From assembly GCF_003627965.1 (NCBI RefSeq), contig NZ_RBWE01000001.1:2393804-2457803 (forward strand): a DNA stretch of 64,000 nt. Reading direction: 5' to 3'. The first letter of the stretch is position 1; the number at the start of each line of letters is the position of its first letter. The stretch is from Desulfofundulus salinus (GTDB lineage: Bacteria; Bacillota; Desulfotomaculia; Desulfotomaculales; Desulfovirgulaceae). Of this stretch, positions 18,278-25,827 are shown one piece after another. A program made the translations under genes and the position numbers. Below the pieces are notes generated by a model, which was not told the DNA's origin, made no database searches, and saw nothing but the letters and a program-made list of their open reading frames with translations.

Positions 18278-18799
18278 GTGGCAGCCGTGGAAGAGGTCAA
18301 AAGGGAAATAGCAGCCACTTCCGATGAACAGGAATACCGCCAGGCCGGACAAATGTTCTTTCTGGGAAGCTGGGTTCAGGGTGAGATACGGGATCTGCGG
18401 GCCGAAATGCGGGAATTGCGCAAGGAATTATCCTCAACAGAAGATGGGTTAAGGCAGGAAATCAAAGCCGTTGAAGAAAGCCTGAGGAAGGAAATCAAAG
18501 CCGTTGAAGAAGGCCTGAGAAAAGAAATTAAAGCCGTCGAAGAAGACCTCAGAAAAGAAATCAAAGCTGTTGAAGAAGGCCTGAGAAAAGAAATCAAAGC
18601 CGTCGAAGAAGGCCTCAGAAAAGAAATTAAAGCCGTTGAAGAAGGTCTCAGAAAAGAAATGATAACTTTTGAATCAAATTTAAGGCAGGAGATAAACTCG
18701 CTAAGGCAAGAAATAAAAGGGTTTTTCTGGGCTACCGTCGGCATTGCGCTGGCCGCTCTGGCTGTTAGCATCAGTGTAGCCATCAAAATCTGGCAGTGA
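18278..18799 (+). CDS. Eleven-residue-repeat coiled-coil protein with C-terminal membrane anchor
   Basis: The 173-residue protein has about seven tandem copies of an 11-residue unit of the type LRKEIKAVEEG (about residues 58-130), giving a right-handed or straight coiled coil, then a C-terminal hydrophobic segment (FFWATVGIALAALAVSIS). Similar bacterial proteins are annotated as hypothetical or DUF1640-like; function unknown. The start may be GTG 18278 or GTG 18287, both near AAGG/AGGTGG. A terminator follows at once. It lies exactly between the two 77-bp duplications, so copy number of the repeat may be misassembled. Confidence 0.7.
   Translation: MAAVEEVKREIAATSDEQEYRQAGQMFFLGSWVQGEIRDLRAEMRELRKELSSTEDGLRQEIKAVEESLRKEIKAVEEGLRKEIKAVEEDLRKEIKAVEEGLRKEIKAVEEGLRKEIKAVEEGLRKEMITFESNLRQEINSLRQEIKGFFWATVGIALAALAVSISVAIKIWQ
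18457..18660 (+). repeat. 33-bp tandem coding repeats
   Basis: About six near-identical 33-base units encode the 11-residue coiled-coil repeat. Silent differences between copies (GCCGTT/GCCGTC/GCTGTT) show they are not freshly made. Confidence 0.9.
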
Positions 18800-18812
18800 T
18801 CGGCCTTGTTCT

Positions 18813-18856
18813 AATGAAGCCTCCGGGGAAAATTCCGGAGGCTTCATTGTTTTTTC
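18813..18856 (+). terminator. Intrinsic terminator after coiled-coil gene
   Basis: AATGAAGCCTCCGG and CCGGAGGCTTCATT form a perfect 14-bp stem followed by GTTTTTTC. Confidence 0.93.
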
Positions 18857-18950
18857 AACCCGGCCCCGGATTAAAGAAGGCATCCACGCATAACCGGCGG
18901 GCAGGGCCGATCATAATACAGTTAAACACTTATCTAAAGGGTGAATCCCG

Positions 18951-19480
18951 GTGCTCAGTCTGCAAGAAATGATTGCCAGGCTGCTGCTGGCCTTTTTAGT
19001 GGGATTTTTCATCGGCCTGGAGAGGGAAATATCAGTCTGCAAGAAATGATTGCCAGGCTGCTGCTGGCCTTTTTAGTGGGATTTTTCATCGGCCTGGAGA
19101 GGGAAATAAGCCACAAGCCCGCTGGAGTGCGCACCCATGCCCTGGTCTGCCTGGGGTCCGCCCTGTTTACTTTAATCAGCAGCTACGGGTTCATGTCCCT
19201 GTTGGGAAGGAACCCGTACCAGCCAGGGGACCCGACACGCATTGCCGCCCAAATTGTCACCGGTGTGGGATTTATCGGCGGCGGCATTATCTTCAAGGAC
19301 CGGGATCACATCCGCGGCCTGACCACTGCCGCCAGCATCTGGCTCACCGCCGGCCTGGGCACGGGCATCGGCGCCGGCCTTTATGCGCCCACCCTGGCGG
19401 CGGCAGTTTTAGGTTACATCACCCTGAAACTAAATCGCCTCCTCCGGATGTGGGGCCTGGATGATTCGGGGGAGGAGTGA
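18951..19480 (+). CDS. MgtC/SapB family membrane protein, frame disturbed by a 77-bp duplication
   Basis: MgtC family: EMIARLLLAFLVGFFIGLERE, KPAGVRTHALVCLGSALFT and GVGFIGGGIIFKD are its signatures; about four membrane helices. Members are linked to magnesium limitation, but the molecular role is debated. The natural start is GTG 18951 (MLSLQEMIAR), with AAAGGG upstream. The exact 77-bp repeat 18955-19031 = 19032-19108 puts the start out of frame with the body. Deleting one copy restores a normal protein of about 150 residues. As with ade, I infer an assembly junction. Confidence 0.85.
18955..19108. repeat. Exact 77-bp tandem duplication inside the MgtC gene
   Basis: Bases 18955-19031 equal 19032-19108, with mismatching flanks on both sides, so again exactly 77 bases. 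Same length as the duplication in ade 1 kb upstream. Confidence 0.97.
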
Positions 19481-19495
19481 AAATATCAAGCCCTG

Positions 19496-19608
19496 TCATA
19501 ACAACAGGTCAGGAGAACTCTCTTTGCGACCCTGGGGGTTGATGATGAAGGTGGCCCGGTAGGCTGCACCGGTCTCCTCATCGAGCACGCCATGGAATAT
19601 AGTAAATG
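19496..19608 (-). pseudogene. C-terminal fragment of a peroxiredoxin
   Basis: The minus strand reads FHGVLDEETGAAYRATFI then INPQGRKESSPDLLL and a stop. The GVLDEExGxAYRATFIIxPxG pattern is the peroxiredoxin (AhpC/Prx) region after the catalytic centre. Nothing upstream supplies the rest of the protein or a start, so this is a gene remnant of about 37 codons, next to a toxin-antitoxin pair and CRISPR debris. Confidence 0.7.
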
Positions 19609-19634
19609 GCTTGCACGCTGAAATTATGCTCCCC

Positions 19635-20090
19635 TTACTCCAATTCTTTCAACAATCTTACATACTTCCTTCGTCCGTTTAAAAGGTTAACCAGCTTTTC
19701 ATCCGCAGTCCAGAATTCACATCCTTCCCCGGTTCTCTCCTCCACCACCTCGGTAACCGCCAGGAAAGCCGCATCGTAAAGCGTAGGCATATCAAAGTGG
19801 CGGCTGATTTTCCAGGCCAGGTCCATTATCGAGTCATCATTAAGGTACTCTATCCCGGGAAATTGCCGGAACTCCAACCATAGGTCATCTGCTTCCTGAA
19901 CGGCTAATTCCTCTCTTCTACGCTTCTTTCTCAGAACAGTACCTACTTCAGCCCACGCGAATGCGGGAAGCACAATGAGCTGCCGGTGGTCTATAATCCT
20001 TTGCAGAAGCGCCGTTGCTTTGTCACTATCTTCCTCCTCCATGAGCACCTTGATCAAAACCGAAGTGTCCAGGCAGATATAATTACTCAT
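19635..20090 (-). CDS. PIN-domain toxin (VapC-like ribonuclease)
   Basis: A 151-residue PIN domain: first Asp in ICLDTSVLIK (residue 8), Glu in AWAEVGTVL, Asp residues in TLYDAAFLAV and FWTADEKLV, matching the acidic Mg-binding quartet of VapC endoribonucleases. It overlaps the end of the antitoxin gene by 8 bases, the usual arrangement with antitoxin first. RNA target unknown. Confidence 0.88.
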   Translation of the reverse strand: MSNYICLDTSVLIKVLMEEEDSDKATALLQRIIDHRQLIVLPAFAWAEVGTVLRKKRRREELAVQEADDLWLEFRQFPGIEYLNDDSIMDLAWKISRHFDMPTLYDAAFLAVTEVVEERTGEGCEFWTADEKLVNLLNGRRKYVRLLKELE

Positions 20091-20385
20091 GACGACTCAA
20101 CCCTTCCCGGATTTCACGGATCAGTTTTGTAGAATCACTCTTTATACCTGTCCTCTTCGCCACCTTGGCCCTTAACTGAAGCATCCTCTCCAGGCTTTTT
20201 TTCCTGGTTTGTGTCAACACGTCCATTTCATCGAACTTTCGCGATCTCTCGAACGTTTCAGCGTCGACCAGGTAAGCAACCGGCTTTGACCTCTGAAGGA
20301 TTACCGCCGGTTCTTTTGAGCGAATTACTTCCGCCAGAACCTCGCGAATGTTCCTCCGCAGATCTGTCACATTTACTATATGCAT
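20083..20385 (-). CDS. Phd/YefM family antitoxin
   Basis: A 100-residue protein starting MHIVNVTDLRRNIREVLAEV with KEPAVILQRSKPVAYLVDAE, the DNA-binding Phd/YefM fold; the C-terminal charged tail would bind the PIN toxin. ATG 20385 is chosen over an upstream start because GGAG lies 8 bases before it. Such antitoxins repress their own promoter. Confidence 0.85.
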   Translation of the reverse strand: MHIVNVTDLRRNIREVLAEVIRSKEPAVILQRSKPVAYLVDAETFERSRKFDEMDVLTQTRKKSLERMLQLRAKVAKRTGIKSDSTKLIREIREGLSRHE

Positions 20386-20502
20386 TGCAGTCACTCCCAA
20401 GTGTACTTTTAACCATAATATAACCGGTTAAGAGAGTGATTGCAACACTTTTTGGAAAATAGTAAAAAACAAGGGGCCACATTGCAGGGGACAGCCGGTA
20501 AA

Positions 20503-20992
20503 CTTTTAGCCCCTTGTTATTGGGTCAAGGATTGAAACCTCTTATAATTTTTTCGTTGAATGGTATTGATTTATGACCTTTCAGTCCCCTTGTTATCGGG
20601 ACCAAAATTCTTAAAAAGACCTTGATCTAAGCCGATGTGGTGGGCTGGAACGAAATGGGGCAAGTTTTAGTACCGAGAGTGAAATCAGTCCCCTTGTCGT
20701 CGGGTCGGTGGTTGTAACTGGAATAGCTCGGAGGCCAAGAGGCAATCCGTTTGAACACTTTCAGTCCCCTTGTCGACGTCTTCTGTATAAAACTAGAAAT
20801 TCCTGCTAATCAAGCCTAAAATTTTAGCCTTATCGACTCAACAACAAGGCACGAGTATAATTGTTGCATACCTGAACCGTTTAACTCAAATTCAAAAAGT
20901 TGCCGGTTAACCGGGGGAAGCACTGTATTCGAGACGGCAGGAGGGAAAGAGCGGTTCCAACTTCTTCAAGTGAATAAAAAGTGGATTGAAAC
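20503..20992 (+). CRISPR. Decayed CRISPR array without cas genes
   Basis: Four degenerate units share a core AGYCCCCTTGTYRTCGGG-like block: at 20503-20538, about 20578-20614, about 20682-20718 and about 20758-20792. The best unit is 36 bases and ends GGATTGAAAC, the classic CRISPR repeat end; another isolated GGATTGAAAC lies at 20983-20992. Gaps between units 1-2 and 3-4 are both 39 bases, spacer-like; the 2-3 gap is longer (about 68). No cas gene is in the window. I see no other gene in 20386-21105. Confidence 0.65.
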
Positions 20993-21105
20993 AAGAAGGA
21001 CTGATCTGAGAGGCATTCAAGTAACCTTATGTTAAGAGTAAAAACGCCGGGAACTTTGCGCCCCGGCTCTAAACAGGTGGTCTGTATTTTTAAACGTTCA
21101 TACTT

Positions 21106-22059
21106 TCAGTCCTCCACCACAAGCCCCACCGCTTCAGCGGCTTCCCGGGGTTTGAGGGGACGGGGGTAGTTGTAGGGGGTCTTCCCGGGCCGCTCGTTGT
21201 AGTAGGGCCGGTTGCAGTCCGGACAGCCGGTGGTGCGGAAGGCTTCACCGTCCGCCAGGTAGAGGACCAGTTCCTCCCGGGAGATGCCCCAGTCCACGAG
21301 CCTGCCGTCCTTAAATTTCATCCCGCCCGGCCGCACCAGGCCCCGCTTCAAAAGGTAATGGGCCGCCTGGACCCGCCGGTAGGTCCTCAGGTCGGGAGGC
21401 CGGTGGTGCTCCAGCCTGGTGCCGGGCAGCGGGGTAAAGGCAAAGAGGGCCACCCCTATCCCGCAGGCCGCCAGTTCTCCGATTAACCGTATGGCCTCTT
21501 CCTCGCTCTCGCCCAGGCCGATGATTAAGTGGGTCCCCACCCGGCCCGGAAACCGTGCCGCCGCTTCCTGCAGCAAACGAAGGTGCCGCTCCCAGTTGCC
21601 TCCCTTTACGTCCCGGTAGAGCTGCGGGGTAACCGCGTCCAGGGGCAGGCCCACCACATCCACCCCCGCTTCCAGCAACTCCCGTACCTGCTCCACCGTA
21701 CGCAGGCCGATGGAAACGCACAGGGGGATGTCCACCTCCCGGCGCACTTCTGCAATGGCCTGCCGGACCCGGTGGAAGTAATCCTCCGAATGCACCACCT
21801 GAAAGCAGGCCCGGCGTATCCGTCCGGCGCGGCAGGCATCACCCAGGCGGGGCAGGACCTCCCCGGCGGGAAAGGGGGGCCAGATCACCCGGGAAAGGCG
21901 GTGGGCCCGCCCCCGGCTGGAGCGGGCCTGGGCACAGAAGGCGCAGTCCCGGGCGCAATGTTCCCCGGTCATCAGATAGGCGGTGGTGGGTGCCGCGTCC
22001 AGCCGCACGGGGAGAAGGCCCAGCACCGCCGCCGTTCCTTCGGAAACATACCAGTACAA
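21106..22059 (-). CDS. Radical SAM protein, LipS1/LipS2-type lipoyl synthase subunit (BioB-like)
   Basis: A 317-residue radical SAM TIM barrel with the cluster motif CARDCAFC and an extra C-terminal pair CPDCNRPYYNERPG that could bind an auxiliary iron-sulfur cluster. It resembles biotin synthase in layout, as does the two-protein LipS1/LipS2 lipoyl synthase, which inserts sulfur at C6 and C8 of a protein-bound octanoyl chain. That role is inferred from two adjacent radical SAM genes next to an H-protein gene. TTG 22059 with GGGGTGA upstream is the start. Last gene of a five-gene minus-strand operon. Confidence 0.7.
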   Translation of the reverse strand: MYWYVSEGTAAVLGLLPVRLDAAPTTAYLMTGEHCARDCAFCAQARSSRGRAHRLSRVIWPPFPAGEVLPRLGDACRAGRIRRACFQVVHSEDYFHRVRQAIAEVRREVDIPLCVSIGLRTVEQVRELLEAGVDVVGLPLDAVTPQLYRDVKGGNWERHLRLLQEAAARFPGRVGTHLIIGLGESEEEAIRLIGELAACGIGVALFAFTPLPGTRLEHHRPPDLRTYRRVQAAHYLLKRGLVRPGGMKFKDGRLVDWGISREELVLYLADGEAFRTTGCPDCNRPYYNERPGKTPYNYPRPLKPREAAEAVGLVVED

Positions 22060-22103
22060 ACTTCATCACCCCAAAGCAAGGAGGGGCCGACCGGCCCCGT
22101 AGA

Positions 22104-23000
22104 TCACAAAACGCAGCATTCCCGGCGCCAGGCCACCTCCAGGCCCAGTTCCCGGGCCAGTTCCCGGGCCGGCGGGGCGGGCAGCACCAGCCGGTTCACC
22201 CCCGCCTTCACCGCCAGGGCATCCAGCCGGGCCCGGTAGCTCCCCGCCGGGCGCATGCATCCCACGTATATGGGCATCCAGGGGAGCATGATCCGGGCGG
22301 TAGCCAGAAGGCGCGCCACCTCCTCCAGGGCGGGGGGTTGACATCCCCCGTAGGCGGTGCCGGGCACCGGGAAAAACACAATCACCACCAGGGCCTCCGC
22401 CCCCAGCTCACCCAGTGCTTCCAGCACCCGGTACTCCCCGGAGAGCCGGCCGCCCCTTAACCCCACCACCAGGTGGGGAAAAACCCGGTTATAACGCCTG
22501 AGGTGGCGGTAGACCCGCAGGTAGTCCCGGGGGCCGCAGGGGAGCCCCAGGACCTCTGCAATGGTATCCTCGTCCAGGATTAAATCGAAGGAAACCGCGC
22601 TGGCCACCTGGCCGATGAGCCGGGCCGTTTCCCCGTCCACCAGGCCCGGGTGCAGGTTCAGTTTAAAGCGGGCCGCCAGTTCCCGCAGCTGGTCCAGGTG
22701 GCGGGCCACGGGTACCACCCCTTCAGGGTCGCAGCCGCCCGAAATGAGCAAACTGCTCCAGGGCAGCTCTTCTCCCTTTTGCCAGCGCTCCATGAGCCGG
22801 GGGAGGGGCAGCATCCCCTGTAAAAAGTGGCCCCCGCAATGGGCGCAATTCAGGGCACAGGCGGTGCCGGTAACACTCACCGGCCGGGTGGCGGTAGGCC
22901 GCACGAACTCCACCCGGTGGGCAAAGTTCCGGCGGCGCACCTGCCAGGCCTCTTCCAGCAGCCGCTCCAGGGGAAGACCGCCGCCCCCGGTCACGAACAT
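22104..23000 (-). CDS. Radical SAM protein, LipS1/LipS2-type lipoyl synthase partner
   Basis: About 298 residues, cluster motif CALNCAHC followed by GGHFLQGM; additional cysteines occur in SGGCDPEG, YGGCQPP, VGCMRPAG and the terminal ECCVL. It lies between the H-protein gene and the other radical SAM gene, 16 and 44 bases apart. A pair of unlike radical SAM proteins beside a lipoyl carrier is the hallmark used to propose LipS1/LipS2. ATG 23000 is annotated; GTG 22994 has better spacing from GGGG and may be the true start. An alternative is a biotin- or thiazole-related function. Confidence 0.65.
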   Translation of the reverse strand: MFVTGGGGLPLERLLEEAWQVRRRNFAHRVEFVRPTATRPVSVTGTACALNCAHCGGHFLQGMLPLPRLMERWQKGEELPWSSLLISGGCDPEGVVPVARHLDQLRELAARFKLNLHPGLVDGETARLIGQVASAVSFDLILDEDTIAEVLGLPCGPRDYLRVYRHLRRYNRVFPHLVVGLRGGRLSGEYRVLEALGELGAEALVVIVFFPVPGTAYGGCQPPALEEVARLLATARIMLPWMPIYVGCMRPAGSYRARLDALAVKAGVNRLVLPAPPARELARELGLEVAWRRECCVL

Positions 23001-23016
23001 CACCCCGGCTTTCCTT

Positions 23017-23397
23017 CTAATTCTCCTGCACTATTGTTGCATATTCTGCCGCGTCCAGCAACTGTTCAATCTCCGCACTGCTGGACATCTGGACCAGGAT
23101 CAACCATCCCTCGCCATAAGGATCCTGGTTGACCAGGTCCGGACGGTCCACCACGCGCTCGTTAACCTCCAGCACCGTACCGCTCACCGGGGCAATGACA
23201 TCGGAAACCGATTTTACCGATTCCAGCCGGCCGAAAGGCTCCCCGGCAACAATCTCGCCGCCCTTTTGCGGCAGATCGGCGAACAAAATGTCCCCCAGCT
23301 GTTCCTGGGCGTAGTGCGTCACGCCAATGCGTGCTTTTTCACCTTCCACCCTTACCCAGGCGTGCTCCCGATGATACTTTAATTCCTGCGGATACAT
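23017..23397 (-). CDS. gcvH: Glycine cleavage H-type lipoyl carrier protein
   Basis: A complete 126-residue H-protein: HAWVRVEG, DILFADLPQKG, and the lipoyl-lysine site FGRLESVKSVSD with Lys62. NEDPYGEGW-like segment NQDPYGEGWLILV is intact. It carries lipoamide between partner enzymes. No glycine decarboxylase or GcvT gene lies in the window, so the carrier may serve another pathway or a distant gcv locus. ATG 23397 overlaps the region just after the OsmC stop (spacing about one base), so the two are coupled. Confidence 0.93.
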   Translation of the reverse strand: MYPQELKYHREHAWVRVEGEKARIGVTHYAQEQLGDILFADLPQKGGEIVAGEPFGRLESVKSVSDVIAPVSGTVLEVNERVVDRPDLVNQDPYGEGWLILVQMSSSAEIEQLLDAAEYATIVQEN

Positions 23398-23398
23398 G

Positions 23399-23857
23399 TC
23401 AGGCCCCCTTTTGTTCTTCCCGGGCGGGATATTCAAACCTGGTGCCGTTTAACTCGAAGGCATAGGATATGGCAGCCGCTTTTGCCACCATATTGGATAC
23501 GGAGCAGTACTTTTCGTCGGTAAGCTTCAGGGCGTGGTACACCTTTTCCGGCGGCAGGTCGGGTCCGGTTAACTTGTAAACCATGTGGATGTTCTTGAAA
23601 ACCTTGGGGTGATCTTCCGCCCGTTCCCCTTCCACTTCTATGATCAGGCTGTCAAACTGCACCCGCATCTTTTTCAAAATGTGGGCCAGTTCAATCCCGG
23701 AACAGCCGCCCAGGGCCATCAGCAATAATTCCATGGGCCTCACACCCTGGTTCATGCCGCCGTATATCTGGCTGGCATCCATGGCCACCTGCCGCCCGGC
23801 TTCGTCCACACCTACGAACTTCATGTTTCCTTCCCATTTCACGGTTACTTCCGGCAT
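23399..23857 (-). CDS. OsmC family peroxidase-like protein
   Basis: A 152-residue OsmC/YhfA-type protein with both redox cysteines: LGGCSGIEL and DEKYCSVSNM. Family members reduce organic peroxides with thiols, and lipoyl groups are known electron donors for OsmC-type enzymes, which fits its place directly before the H-protein gene. A sulfur-handling role is also possible. ATG 23857 is used; GGAAGGAG lies upstream. Confidence 0.88.
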   Translation of the reverse strand: MPEVTVKWEGNMKFVGVDEAGRQVAMDASQIYGGMNQGVRPMELLLMALGGCSGIELAHILKKMRVQFDSLIIEVEGERAEDHPKVFKNIHMVYKLTGPDLPPEKVYHALKLTDEKYCSVSNMVAKAAAISYAFELNGTRFEYPAREEQKGA

Positions 23858-23911
23858 ATCCCATGTCTCCTTCCTAAAAATTGTTGATACAATCACTTCA
23901 AACCCAGGGAA

Positions 23912-25546
23912 TTATGCCGTGGCGGGGTCCGTCTCCATACTGGCCGCCATTTCCTCCCTGGGCACCACCACGGACAGGATCAGGACGTAGAGACCTACCA
24001 CCACCAGGAAGAAGGACAGACCAAACAATCCCATCTTATACAGCCAGCCGAATTTGGTCAGGATCAGAAGCAGGACCGCTACGGTAGCGGTGCCGGAAAA
24101 CAGGGCCAGGGACCGGCGCACAGCTGTCAGATTGGGACCGCCTATGCGCCATTTTCCGGCTTGCTCCACCAGGGTTACCAGAACCATACCCAGGATGTTG
24201 GCCGACATGCCCACGAATACCGGGTGGATATTCAGGTAGAATTTGCTGGGGTGCCAGCCACCCAGGTAATACCAGGCCAGGCCGGACAGGAAACCGCAGA
24301 GCATGGCGGTAACCGCCGCCCGCCGGGTAGCCAGGGGCCAGAATAGGGCCGCCACTACCGGAGCAAAGGTGGCCCCGTTGCGCAGGGTCCAGGCCAGTAC
24401 GTTCCACCAGGCGGCCTGGTCGCTGCGCAGGAAGCTGAGCAGGATCATCACGCCGGTTAAAAGCACCAGGGAAATCTTTGTGTAGCGAACCTTTTGCTCG
24501 TCGGTAAGCCCGGGGTTTACCGCACCCATGAAGTCCCTGCCCAGGCTGGTGGAACCGGAAAACTGGCAGGGCGCTCCCCAACCCAGGGCGCAGGCCCAAA
24601 CGCCCAGGAAGAACACTCCCACCAGGGGAGCGGGAAGCACCTGCGCCAGGTACAGGGGCACCTGGATCATTCCCCTGGCGCCGCCGGGAGCCACTGCCGC
24701 AGCAGCCAGGCCGAAAAGAACGCCAAAGAAAATGAAGAAGATGTTGGCAGCAAAAGCCATGAGTAACCCCTTGCGCCCTTCTTCCACCGTGCGGCAGGAC
24801 AGGGCCATCTGTAAGGCGGCCTGGGCCAGCAGCACGTTGATGAGGAAGGTAGCGAACCAGGCAATAATCACCTGCAGACCCACTCCGGTGAGGTCAAACA
24901 TCTCGGGTCTGCTCATCGACAGCTGGACCAAACCGCCGATCCCCGGCTTGATGAAGAAGGCGATGGCCCCCACGATAAACATTAGGGCAAACATAATGGT
25001 GTTGGCGGTTTGGGTCATGACCACCGACCACATACCCCCGGCCTGAAGGTAAATCAACAGCAACAGGGCGCTGATGATCACGGACACCGTAATGGGCAGG
25101 TTGGTGAAGGCGGAAACCGCTGAGGCAAAGGAAAGAGCGGTAGCCACCGACCACATGGGGAAGGTAAAGGCGGTAATCAGACCCGCCACCCCCAGGGCAA
25201 CCCGCCCGAAGTGGTCGCCAATCAGGCCGGAAATGGTAACCATCAACTTCCGGCGGAATATCCCCAGAAGCACAATTGCGATAATGAGCACATGCACCAT
25301 TTCCGCCACACCATACCACGCGGCGGATATTCCTTTAAGGTAAGCCAGCTCCATAACGGCAATGAAGGTAGAACCCGAAAAGAGGCCGGTAATGCACGCA
25401 AATACCATCCAGGGCCTGAAAGACCGGCCGCCCACCCAGAACCCCTCGGCGGAGGAAGCCTTGCGGCGGACAATATTGCCCAGGACTATGAGCACCGCCG
25501 TGTAAAGCACGGCCAGCCCCAGGATCCAGTAGCCATAAGAGTTCAT
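23912..25546 (-). CDS. Sodium:solute symporter (SSS family)
   Basis: The 544-residue protein has about 13 membrane segments and SSS features (WVGGRSFRPW near 40, ITGLFSGSTFIAVMELAY, WACALGWGAPCQFSGSTSLGRDF). It would import an organic solute with sodium; the solute cannot be inferred, though its operon with lipoyl genes suggests a substrate broken down by a lipoyl-dependent route. First gene of the operon, 61 bases after the transcription start predicted for the sigma-54 promoter at 25618-25633. Confidence 0.88.
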   Translation of the reverse strand: MNSYGYWILGLAVLYTAVLIVLGNIVRRKASSAEGFWVGGRSFRPWMVFACITGLFSGSTFIAVMELAYLKGISAAWYGVAEMVHVLIIAIVLLGIFRRKLMVTISGLIGDHFGRVALGVAGLITAFTFPMWSVATALSFASAVSAFTNLPITVSVIISALLLLIYLQAGGMWSVVMTQTANTIMFALMFIVGAIAFFIKPGIGGLVQLSMSRPEMFDLTGVGLQVIIAWFATFLINVLLAQAALQMALSCRTVEEGRKGLLMAFAANIFFIFFGVLFGLAAAAVAPGGARGMIQVPLYLAQVLPAPLVGVFFLGVWACALGWGAPCQFSGSTSLGRDFMGAVNPGLTDEQKVRYTKISLVLLTGVMILLSFLRSDQAAWWNVLAWTLRNGATFAPVVAALFWPLATRRAAVTAMLCGFLSGLAWYYLGGWHPSKFYLNIHPVFVGMSANILGMVLVTLVEQAGKWRIGGPNLTAVRRSLALFSGTATVAVLLLILTKFGWLYKMGLFGLSFFLVVVGLYVLILSVVVPREEMAASMETDPATA

Positions 25547-25617
25547 ACTTTACCCCCGTTCCTTTCATGATTTGTTGCGGATATCCTTGCGCCGGCGCTA
25601 TTACTTTTACTTATGGC

Positions 25618-25633
25618 AGCAAAAAGCGTGCCA
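25618..25633 (-). promoter_or_regulatory. Sigma-54 promoter of the symporter-lipoyl operon
   Basis: The minus strand reads TGGCACGCTTTTTGCT: TGGCAC (-24), five bases, TTGCT (-12), with the invariant GG and GC exactly 10 bases apart. It lies about 70 bases before the symporter ATG. A sigma-54 activator gene is encoded just upstream (27397-29499). Confidence 0.88.
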
Positions 25634-25775
25634 TGCCACCATCATATAAAGCCAGCCGTGTCATCCAGGCGACAAAGGTCAGATGCAATCTCCCGGCCCC
25701 ATCAATACTGGTCCATTTATGCACCACCACCGGCCTGTCCGTTAAGGACAGGCTGGTTTGCTTTTGTACCATACT

Positions 25776-25791
25776 GGTGCAAATCCGCACC
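25776..25791. promoter_or_regulatory. Candidate activator site upstream of the sigma-54 promoter
   Basis: GGTGC and GCACC arms with a 6-base centre form an inverted repeat about 150 bases upstream of the -24 box, the usual distance for an enhancer. A separate GGACAGG/CCTGTCC hairpin lies at about 25734-25752. Assignment as binding site is inference. Confidence 0.4.
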
Positions 25792-25827
25792 CCACCGCAT
25801 ATAGCCGTGTTTTCCTGCAAACACGAA

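Noticed and set aside
21529-22460. Plus-strand frames opposite the radical SAM genes
   Set aside because: High-GC antisense shadows; the minus-strand genes have clear family motifs.
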